Shown piece by piece: positions 1-9,090 of a stretch of 64,000 bases of DNA. The DNA is from Ostrinia nubilalis (Eukaryota; Arthropoda; Insecta; Lepidoptera; Crambidae). Numbering within the stretch: position 1 is the first letter of the stretch; each line of letters begins with the position of its first letter. The notes under the pieces were generated by a model. The model ran no database searches. It was not told the origin of the DNA and saw nothing but the letters and a program-made list of their open reading frames with translations. The DNA lies in the NCBI RefSeq assembly GCF_963855985.1, contig NC_087104.1, forward strand, positions 7,068,001 to 7,132,000. Direction: 5' to 3'. The position numbers were made by a program, and so were the translations under genes.

Positions 1-239
1 AAATTATTTTTCATATTTCATTCTTTTTATCGAAATTTCCAAATTAATGATTCATTAACAATAGAGGTGATTTTAGCGCTCGGCGGCCGCTGCCGCGGCA
101 CGCTCACTGCGCAATACCTACTTTCTGCAACCATACTATTTTCTACAATCTCTTTGTTTTACATAAAATTCTTGTGAAAACCACGATCGTGGCTTATGCT
201 TTGATTTGTGGGTAACGGTGGGTAAGTAGGTGAAGTGTC
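1..239. other. No gene seen
   Basis: AT-rich sequence with a short GC-rich patch near 78-105. No open frame of useful length, RNA gene or repeat was recognised. Confidence 0.5.
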
Positions 240-455
240 AATTTGACCAAACAAATTATTTGGGATATAATATTTGGCAAAATAAAACATTTGCTATATA
301 AACATTTGCCAAGTAAAATTTGGCCAAATGATAATTTGACCAAATGAATTAGTTGCGAAAAGTACAGTTGCTAAAAGTTTATTTGGGAAATGAAACTTTG
401 GCGATAAGTTGTTTGCGAAGTGAAATTTGGCGAAAAGTAATTTGGCCAAACGGAA
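240..455. repeat. Degenerate 14-unit minisatellite, about 16 bp per unit
   Basis: About fourteen head-to-tail units of 14-18 bp follow a consensus close to TTTGGCNAAATNAAA. Many contain the half-palindrome TTTGGCCAAA or TTTGACCAAA. Units differ at several positions, so the array is old or under little homogenisation. It ends abruptly at GGCCAAACGGAAGGATACCG. No open frame runs through it. Confidence 0.75.
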
Positions 456-1095
456 GGATACCGGATTAACTCGAGTGTCATAGTAACTTATTAGACTGCT
501 AAGCTTGATGATAAATAGAAAAATATTTTATTCAATGTACATAGTGTGGTCATAAGTTCTGTCATATGATAATAACTTTTGAATTTTGAATGAAGGTTTC
601 AAAAACATTTTTTACTGAATTAGAATTAAAAAGAAAAAATGTGCGATAGTTCGAATTTTATTGTATGTGTAGTGGACGCATAAAGAAGTCCGAACTGCAG
701 TTGTCACGTTGCATTGCTACGCGCCAAAGCAGATTTTCGTTGTGCTGAAAAAATTTAGTTTATCTTTTCATTAAATGATAGGTATAGGCTATAGGTGTAC
801 CAGAATCTCATGGCAAACAAAAATATTTGAAAAGTGTGTCTTTCATACGGCAAATGTCTATGGCTTTATTGTCACCTGTCAAAGTAAATCAAGTGAACTG
901 TCAGTCGCTGCAGAAATTTTGTAATCTCTTCATGCCTATTTGTTATTTTTGTGAAAAAGTTGAAAAAGCTCAAGCAAGTCATATTGTTTTCAATGTGTAT
1001 TGTAAAATAAGGCATAATTCAAAGTCAATCTTCGATTTTAAAGCGCGTCGTTGAGTTGACAGTAAGTTGGAGTGAAATTGGATACATTTAGTTTA
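456..1095. other. No gene seen
   Basis: AT-rich. The 75-codon open stretch at 827-1054 has no recognisable domain and ordinary background composition. I treat it as non-coding. Confidence 0.5.
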
Positions 1096-2108
1096 TTACC
1101 TAACTGCGTCAGAAGGAGGGTTTTTTAAAATACATATTATTCTTATAATAGCTGCTTTATCGGGGGTTTCAGGTGTACCTCACAAATTGGTGCAGAGGAA
1201 TGGTGAAAATGTTATGACCATGTAAATAAAATTGAAAAAGATTTCATCAAGTAACATGTAAGATAGAATAATTGAAATGGTGGAAGAGCAATTTATAATA
1301 AATAACTATATTATCTTGATCATCTATTGAAGAAAAGTGGAATCCTTGGAATCGTTTTCTAGTTCTGAATGAAGTGATTAGTTATAAGTATGATACATAA
1401 TAAAATTAGTTACATAAAGTAATATACGATTTACTTATTTTTCAAGACATTTTCCTATTACATATTATTACTGACGGGATTGCTACCATGTACCTTAGTT
1501 TTGAGTTTCCAATATTTCGGCACTGTTGCAAGCGCCACGGTCACGGAGTAACTGAAGAAATTAAAACCAGACATCGTTCAGATGTGCGTTCAAAAGACCT
1601 GAGATTTAAAAAAATCCCACGTTTTGTTTAAACAGTAAGCGAAAAAAAAGTGACTTGAAAATGGAATACAAAATGATAAGGTATGGTAAAATCAATGAAG
1701 AAGCAGAAGTTCAATTTCATGTGTCCTCCATCTAGGCTAGTTTCCATCGTCACTGAAAGTTTAGCTGCGGTCTCAAATTTAGGCTTAATTGAGGTATTTT
1801 TTGGGTGAGAGGCATAAGAACTAATGCCGTTTTATATCAAAAATTCATACTTAGAGGTAATCAACCAGGTACAAAGTATTTCCTTGTATGTTAGTCTGCC
1901 ACTCTTTAGTAAGTCCCGAAATCCCCGCTTCGGCTCCCCTACTAACCATTCTAACCATTGTACCACGGTAATAATATCATACAGTATTGTAACTTCATAA
2001 AAACCGACGAAACGCGAGCTTTCCTTCGAATTTCAAATCTCGGGACGTGGTCGAGATGAAAAAATTAGGGTTGTCGCGAATGTGCCGAACGGACGTCGAT
2101 GGCCTAAT

Positions 2109-2220
2109 GTTGAAATGACTAAGGAGATTGAATTTGACTGATCGTCATTTACGGTCAAATTTGTCAAAAACTAGTCATTACCTGTCAGAAATGGTCATTT
2201 TCAGTCAGTTTGATTTGAAA
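2109..2220. repeat. Dispersed repeat with TGAC/GTCA motifs, copy A
   Basis: The stretch GTTGAAATGACTAA, then GAATTTGAC and CGTCATTTACGGTCAAAT, recurs at 47182-47245. It is rich in short TGAC/GTCA words in both directions. Its class is unknown. Confidence 0.55.
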
Positions 2221-2844
2221 TGAAAATTATATATTGTATAAAACCAGCTTTTGCCAACGATTTCACCCGCCTGAAATTAAAGTAACAGGTCATTGAGTAC
2301 TCATTATGATTAGTAGATTCAAAATTATTTTAGTATATTTTTTAAAATTAAATCTACTAATCAAAAACAACATGCATTTTATCCTATTCCATTCACGAAG
2401 TATTTTGTTTGTCTTTAATAAAAAAAAATTACAATCACAAAACTAGATAGAAATTCTAAGTAGACAGATGTAATTAGAATGGCTACTGTAGGTGAGCAGC
2501 CCTATCGCATGTTGTCATACCGTGACGTACCGCGGGGCTGTTGACATTTATTTCAAAAATATGGCCGAGTTGGAATACTGTATAGATAGTATTACCGTGA
2601 TTGTACACAGATAATATCTTACATGCAGCTTTTCATGTTACTACGTCACATTTTCAAAATCCGCGCGGAAAATCGCTCCTAGCGGAAGAGCGCACTTTGA
2701 GCTTGAATATTTCAGTCATTTTTAAAGATATCAAAAAAGTAAAAATACAGTATTCATTCTAATTTTTTGTAGTTTTTTTTGGCATCTTCAACAAAAATTG
2801 TGCGCCATGTCCATTGAAGAAAGATTTTAAAGAATATAGAGAAA

Positions 2845-2966
2845 GGCTGAGTTGCAGCACCTTACTTTAACGGTAACAATTTCAGTATCTGGTATTTTTA
2901 CTGTGGAGTTTGACAATATTTTCACGATTGTTAATTAAAGTTAAAGTAAGATGTTTGCAACCCAGC
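2845..2966. mobile_element. MITE with GGCTGRGTTGCA ends, copy A
   Basis: GGCTGAGTTGCAGCACCTTA at the left pairs with the reverse complement of the right end (GCTGGGTTGCAAACATCTTA), giving a 122-bp element with about 30-bp imperfect inverted repeats. A relative lies at 33003-33113. Confidence 0.6.
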
Positions 2967-3036
2967 ATAATTGTTCAGTAAGTAGAATCAACCAAATAAA
3001 GATCTAAATAACCCTCCTTCTGGCGCAGTCGGGTAA

Positions 3037-4657
3037 ATATATGACGATCGTTTTTGTCTTTCAATGTGATGTAAAGTATAATACCTAAATTGTAAAAAAT
3101 ATTAATGAATGAAGACTCCCACTACCCACTACACAATTTTATCTCATAAAAAACAAGATACGCTCGATTTGCGGTCCAGTTTAGTGATCTTGAGGTCAAA
3201 TGGACTGATAACGAAGTGTTACCTAAGTAATTGTACATGCAATAAAATAGATATGATGTGATTTAATTTGAAATCATTGGTTTATTTTTTTGCGTATATT
3301 ATCTTGAGATAATGAGTATTGAAGTTACTAGCAGACACACGCTCGCAAGTTTGTTCACTTGAAGTTTTTAAAACGCGGATTAAACTTAATAAGAATTTTT
3401 GGTTAATTAAAATTAGTTCAGTTATTTTGTGCATGAAGTTAGTAACAATTAACAAACATCTAATACGATGTATTAGATCGATATGGTACTACTATAAAAA
3501 AGGACAGACATGTTATAAAGGTGACTGAGTTTCTTTCGCTACTTCTTCTCAGCACCAGCCAATATTGTGTTCGAAGTGGTAGTAGGGCAGGCTTTACATA
3601 CCTATTTGGGACGTGTGTGTACCTACCTATCCTATAAGTGCTCTGAAAAGGGCCTAACATACTAATAAAGAATTTGAATTAGAGCTGTGGCTTCAGATGC
3701 TACACCCCACAGAAGAAGAAGTATGGCATGTAGGTATTAAGGTTATGTTAGTATTAGTATCGAAGCAAAAAGATATAGACTAAAAGTCATGACTCAGACC
3801 TCCCTGCGAGAGCAGGTGCATATTCAACACAGAAAATATGTTACAACAACAGATATTCGTTCGTTGCATATTTACGAGGATTCGCAGAAAGCTGAAACGA
3901 AAGGCTTTGGCAACCTTTTAATTAAATAACCATTAACATGAAAACAGTACAAACGGAACAGCTGGTTAATACACTCCGTCTATTACAAGATAACAGAGCA
4001 AACCGAAAACAGGTTGGCCCTTAATTATATCGTAGCGGTGTGATTATAGTACGACGGTTGGGCAATATGTATCGAAAGGCGAAGGAGCGGCCTCAACCTT
4101 GAGATTTGACGTCTTGATCGGGACCTACCGCGGCGCGACTCTTGCGCAGGTGTTGCCCCCACAAAAAACGCGGCGTAACTCGGCGGCTACTGCGAGCTCA
4201 CCACGAACTTAGATGACCATTAAATTGACCTATGCGGTACATTACCAACACAACACATTAGCAACGCCTAACAACTATGAAATTGCTTTTCTTTTATTCT
4301 GATCGCCGTTTGAACATCCGTCTGTAATTCCCGAGCTAAGATATTTATTTCGATTCGATATACTTTATACGGCTATAATTCGTCGCTTATGCAAATATTT
4401 ACTCATTAACAATCGTGGAATGCTGCTCTAGCATTTGGAAGTATAATCCCAATGAATATCTATTACAAAACTGAGAAAATACGCGTGGCATTTATTGAGA
4501 CTTTACGAAAACTAAACATTTTGTTAGCGCCCAGAATGTTTCTGGCCATCGTAAAAAAACTTTTACGAGCGTGAAAAGTTATTATACACGCTACGGGCCG
4601 TTACAATTTATGATATAGCTTGAATTTTTATTATATTGGTTGCGTAAAAATAGATGA
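3037..4657. other. No gene seen; probably intron or 5' flank of the GAS1-like gene
   Basis: No frame with coding character on either strand. Because 8590-9090 begins at a splice acceptor, at least part of this stretch should be intron of that gene. A GC-rich patch near 4080-4200 holds no recognisable exon. Confidence 0.4.
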
Positions 4658-4983
4658 CTGCAGGCCTATTACGACCTCTTAAATCCAGTGAGTTTACGCC
4701 TTAAACTAAACTGCCTTGCGTTTCCGTATTATGATCCCTTAATTCCAGCCAGGCAGCGGTCACGTGACACTTGACTGACTTCTGACTGGAAGTTGACTGG
4801 AATTTTCGTATTACGACGGTCAATTTGACGTTTGTAGCCTTGACTATTTGTCAATTTTTGTTTCAATTAAGCCATTCAGTTTACGTCGTCTTTGATCAAC
4901 TTTTATTGACTTGTTTTATTAAAGTTTTCTATTAGAAAGCAATTTTTTACTGGTAAATGTTAATAAACACCTAGAATATAAGT

Positions 4984-6651
4984 ATGAGTGACGAGTTGAT
5001 ATTATTTGAATTTCTTGAAAATGATGCTTCACAAAAAAACAATGATGCAAAACTTCAAAGAAGACGCCTTAGGGACTTTAGCGACCCTTTTGATGTGGAT
5101 GAAATAAGTTTCATTAAACGATATAGGTTGAGCAAAGAATTAGTTATCAATTTATGCGAAGAACTAAGACCGCATCATGTCGCTGGGCCCTCAAGAGCGT
5201 CGGATTTGTCGCTGGAAAGAAAGGTTAGTAATTTATTTTTTTATGAATGTTACGCCCTTGGTTGTTATTAATAAAGCCTAATTAATTGTCATTCTTTGTT
5301 ATATTATTAAGTTGAGGTTATGGTCTACAAGTGCATTGAATATTCAAATACAAAATTAAATCGTTCTTGCAGGTGTTAATTGCATTATCATTCTATGCAA
5401 CGGGTTCATACCAACGCCCCGTTGGTGATATATCTGCACACTCAGTCGCACAACCAACTGTATCAGTGGTGTTGAAGCAGATCACCAATTTACTAAACTT
5501 GCCCCACATGCAAGCGAAATATATTAAGTTTCCTCAAACTTCTGTGGAAAGGCGTGAAATCATGATACGGTGAGTACATAACTTACAGCCTTAAAGGTAA
5601 AATTAAAAGATAAAACTTTAGTTTAAACTCTTTATATGTAATCGAAATATTACTAGCAATAAAAACACTACAAATTTATTTTCTTGCACCGACAACTTTT
5701 GATAAGTTATATTTATCTAAATTAATTTATTTTTAGATTTTCCAATAAGTTTCAAATGCCAGGAGTTTTGGGATGCATTGATTGCACTCATGTGGCAATT
5801 GTTTCCCCCGAGGAAAATGAGGAGAGATATTACTGCAGGAAACAGTATCACTCACTAAATGTCCAGTTGGTAAGATGTTTATTATTTATTATAATCATTA
5901 CAGAAAAACGAAAATAGTAATGATTCAATAATATAATTTCTTCAGTCTTCATTTTCATAGTATTAATCTGAAACAATTTGAATTTTAGATTAGTAATGCA
6001 GATATGCAAATCATGAGTGTGGATGCTAGTTTTGGTGGAGCTACTCATGATTCTTTTATATGGGCAAACCATCCCATAAAGGATCACATGGAGGTTATTA
6101 GCAGAAATGAAGCTATATGGTTACTTGGTATGTTGTATTCATTGTTAAATAATTTTATATACACAACAAAATATAATATGATGGTTAATGTAATATTTTT
6201 ATTATTTCTAGGTGATTCTGGGTACCCACTGAGAAGGTACTTGATGACACCAATTACTGATACTAGTCCGGACACTCCAGAAGCTCATTACACCTATCTG
6301 CATGTCCGGACAAGAAATGTGGTTGAGAGGACCATTGGTCTCCTAAAGGCTAGATTCAGGTGTTTACTTGTACACAGAGTATTACATTATTCTCCCCCTG
6401 TGGCAGCGTTTATTGTAAATGCTTGTGTAATATTACACAATATTTGCAATAGTAGGAATATCCCTGTACAAGTACTAACCAATGAAGAGGCTTTATTAGA
6501 GATATCTCGGCAAGCTGACAATGACACTCACCAACAACCACCACGTTCTGCCACCTCCAGCAATAACAGGGAGCTCAATGAAGGGCTAAGTATCAGGAGA
6601 GCCCTCGTCTCCCGTCTGTGGTCCTCTCGATCCCATGCTCCTATAAATTAA
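4984..6651 (+). CDS. Harbinger transposase (HARBI1-like nuclease), five exons
   Basis: This DDE-type nuclease cuts and joins the element's ends. Exons inferred from GT/AG sites in frame are 4984-5223, 5373-5569, 5737-5869, 5989-6127 and 6212-6651, encoding 382 residues. Expected family motifs appear in order: GVLGCIDCTHV (first acidic residue about D161), SVDASFGGATHDS (D202, with HD nearby), GDSGYPL, then NVVERTIGLLKARFR with the catalytic glutamate about E275. The length fits HARBI1-like proteins (about 350-400). The start at 4984 is the first ATG of a frame open to the first donor. No stop or frameshift was found, so the copy may still be functional. It runs convergent to the Myb-like gene. 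Lepidopteran Harbinger genes with introns are often annotated as host HARBI1; the TIRs and target duplication show this is a transposon. Confidence 0.9.
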
Positions 6652-6817
6652 GATTTTTAGATTAGGTAATGGCATTTCTTTACAATTATTATTTCTGTTT
6701 AGAAAACTTTATTTAGTTCATTATTGTTAGGTAAGTAGATATTAATTATTTTAAGGCAAATTTTTGTATCATAAAGTTTTAATGAAAATAAAATTCTTTG
6801 AGTAGGTATGTTTTTAC

Positions 6818-7917
6818 TTACTTGTCAATAACAGATGCTATTGTATTTAATTTTGTCAACATTTCTTGCAATGTTTGGGAATTTCTCTCCTGTGCTTCTG
6901 CGATTTGGCCAAGGTACATTGTATTTTGCTGCTCGGCCAACATTCTGTCCCGAGAAATGTTAACCAACATTTCTCTGGCCATTTGTTGGCTCAAAGCAGC
7001 TTGTCGCCTACTGCGTCGACTTGGCAGTCTTGGCACTTGTCGAGGACGTGTTTCCTCAGGCTGTTGTTGCTGCTGTGGGGCCACTTCCTGTTGCACCTGC
7101 GGCTGCTCTAGTACAGAGTCTTGCAGTGCTGGCTCTTCCTCTCCCTCTAGTTGAACACTCTCATGGGTGAGAGGGTGTTCAAGAACTAGAGGAGCTTCTG
7201 AGTTAGATGTTCCAGCCTCAGGTGCAGTATGTTCGGACTGAGTTTGCTACAAAAATTTCACAACAAATTAATTCATACATTAATCAAAATTCTAAACATA
7301 ATATAATCAATGTCAATAAAGTTATTCTCAAAATGAAAAAATAACTCACAATTGGAAATGGGTCTACTTGGGTATTAGGTATCCCACTTCCAAAGCCTTC
7401 TCCAAGTAGACTTAGGAATTTCTTCTCTAAATCATTTAGGGGAATGGCTTCAGAAGGGCCACCGCCGGTGCGATTTTGAGCAGCACGGATGCTTGCTACT
7501 CTTCTTTTTAATTTCGCTTTGTAGTCTACCCAATACTGTAAAAATATTAAACTTCATTATTAAAAGAAAACGAAGTTTAGTCTATTAAAGTAATATTAAA
7601 ATAGTAAGTACTTATACTCACATTAGACCAACTTTTCCAGTCCTTTGTAGCTCCTTCTCCCAAAGAGTTTAAAGTTTGAGACACAGTTGTCCACATCCGC
7701 TTAGAATACTCTCGAGCCTGCGCCGTTTTATTGTATCCTACAGCCACATCTCTGTGAGAGTTCAAAAACTCCCATAAAGATTCTAACTGCTGGTACGATA
7801 CCCGGCGACGACGCGATACCTCATCCTGTGAACTAAGATATAAAACATGATTCCAATAATGTTTTAAGATACCTACATCACCAAAATAAAACACAATTAA
7901 GTAAGTACTTACGCCAT
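6818..7917 (-). CDS. Harbinger Myb/SANT-like accessory protein, four exons
   Basis: In this superfamily the second protein binds the transposon's subterminal DNA and helps bring the transposase to the nucleus and the ends. Minus-strand exons inferred from splice sites are 7917-7913, 7832-7622, 7535-7350 and 7246-6818, giving 276 residues with all junctions in frame. The first exon holds only ATGGC, so the protein starts MASQDEVSRRRRVS. Residues about 10-85 form the trihelix/zeste-type Myb domain, with spaced tryptophans in LESLWEF, KRMWTTV, DWKSWSN and YWVDYKAKLKRR. A proline/glutamine/glutamate-rich linker follows, then a C-terminal helix (QMAREMLVNISRDR...) that looks like a coiled coil. 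The tiny first exon is the least certain part; the other three are well supported. Confidence 0.82.
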
Positions 7918-8565
7918 TTCCAATAAAATTAGTTAGTTTGCTTGAGCAATACAATTTCAGACCGACACCAATGCAACGCAATCCACTAATACCACAACAA
8001 CACAACATAGCTGTCTTAGTTCGTTCCCAAGAATACATAATCACATAAATCTTTCTTTCAGCAACTAATTAAATTCCACTTTAAATGTTTAAAGTTTTGG
8101 TTTCAAGCACACACAGTTTTCAAGTGGTGAATAAATAAAGTTTTTTTTGCGGGCTCAGCGAAATGTCACACTTGTCGTTCAGAAATAAAGGGCTACAGAG
8201 AAAGAGCAGCCGTCATTATTTTCTTTTTTTAAGATTGGTCATGATTTATAACAAATGTTATATAATTTCAATTTCATTATATGTTTCTTCAATTACACTT
8301 ATATATTTACACTTGTTTTATACGAAAAAATATTTAAATTCACAAAATTATTGAATCGGTAACGAACCGGTATCGCGTTATGTCAATTTCCGAACGTTAC
8401 CTTCACGGCAGTGTAAACCGGCCATAGACAATCTATCCAGGATGATCCCATTCAGATTAACGGACGTCGTAATACGAAAAAGAACAAGGCAGTTTTTGGC
8501 CGTAAACTGAATTGCCTGGAAACAAACTGGATTTATAAAAGGTTGTAATACGACTGCTGTTTGAA

Positions 8566-8589
8566 CTGACTGATTTTCTATTGTTCCAG
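8566..8589 (+). promoter_or_regulatory. Branch point and 3' splice site of the GAS1-like last intron
   Basis: CTGAC at 8566-8570 fits a branch point, about 20 nt before the acceptor AG at 8588-8589 and followed by a short pyrimidine tract. It lies just outside the transposon's CTG duplication, so the insertion spared it. Confidence 0.55.
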
Positions 8590-9090
8590 TGTCAATGTGA
8601 GGATCAGTACTGCGAGCAAGCGAGGAAGCGAATCGACGTGTGCAGGCCCCAAGTTTTAAAAGGGGCTGCGAACGTTACATCCTCTTGCCGACTATCCCAG
8701 CTGGTGTGCATGGCGGATGCCCAATGCGCCGCAGCGCTGGGCTACTACAAGCAGTTGTGCAAATCCATGTTCAAAGGTAGAAAGTGCTCGAAAAAATGCC
8801 GGAACTCCATAAAAATATTGATGAAGCAGGAGAAAGCAGCACCGTTAACCACGTGTCAGTGCGACGGTTACGAGGACTATGACTGCCCGAGGATGCAGAA
8901 TAATCTGGATAGGTTGTGCTTTAGCAAGTCTCACCACGAACCACGAAATCGAAAGAACCACGAAAGGGGGCACGTGCCGAAGCACCACAAATACTTAGAA
9001 AATGAAGTCGTCCCAGGGGCGGCACCAACCATTGCCATATCGTGGTCTCTTTTCTTTTCGAGTGCTGTTCTTGCGTTTAGCATAAGATAG
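8590..9090 (+). CDS. GAS1/GFR-alpha-like receptor, last coding exon (partial gene)
   Basis: A cysteine-rich extracellular protein of the GDNF receptor alpha/GAS1 family. The exon starts after the acceptor TTCTATTGTTCCAG and stays open to TAG at 9088-9090. The first residues (CQCEDQYC...RKRIDVC) are the end of one GDNF/GAS1 domain. A full second domain follows, from TSSCRLSQLVCMADAQC through GRKCSKKC to LTTCQCDGYEDYDC and NLDRLC. Then comes a basic linker and a hydrophobic tail (TIAISWSLFFSSAVLAFSIR), typical of a GPI-anchor signal. An NVTS glycosylation sequon is present. Earlier exons with the signal peptide and first domain were not found and are probably upstream of the window. Family members act as cell-surface co-receptors; the ligand here cannot be told from sequence. 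The Harbinger transposon ends 33 bp upstream. Confidence 0.8.
   Translation, partial: CQCEDQYCEQARKRIDVCRPQVLKGAANVTSSCRLSQLVCMADAQCAAALGYYKQLCKSMFKGRKCSKKCRNSIKILMKQEKAAPLTTCQCDGYEDYDCPRMQNNLDRLCFSKSHHEPRNRKNHERGHVPKHHKYLENEVVPGAAPTIAISWSLFFSSAVLAFSIR

Larger units (their letters stand above)
1096..3036. mobile_element. 1.94-kb non-coding element with 27-bp terminal inverted repeats
   Basis: TTACCTAACTGCGTCAGAAG (1096-1115) and its continuation GGAGGGTT match, with two or three mismatches, the reverse complement of 3010-3036. I see no coding potential between the ends, so this would be a non-autonomous DNA transposon, or two solo copies facing each other. Target duplication is unclear. A smaller MITE (2845-2966) and a dispersed repeat (2109-2220) are nested inside. 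Confidence 0.55.
4661..8556 (+). mobile_element. Complete PIF/Harbinger DNA transposon
   Basis: The 16-bp ends are CAGGCCTATTACGACC (4661-4676) and, as reverse complement of the right end, CAGTCGTATTACAACC (8541-8556). The flanks carry the 3-bp duplication CTG at 4658-4660 and 8557-8559, which fits the CWG/TWA preference known for this superfamily. Inside lie the two genes expected of Harbinger elements, a DDE transposase (+) and a Myb/SANT-like DNA-binding protein (-), arranged tail to tail. The 3,896-bp element has no frame damage in either gene that I can see. It lies in an intron of the GAS1-like gene, 33 bp before the last exon. Confidence 0.9.

Noticed and set aside
4984..6651. Host HARBI1 gene rather than a transposon
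   Set aside because: Terminal inverted repeats, a CTG target duplication and the linked Myb-like gene show it is a mobile element.
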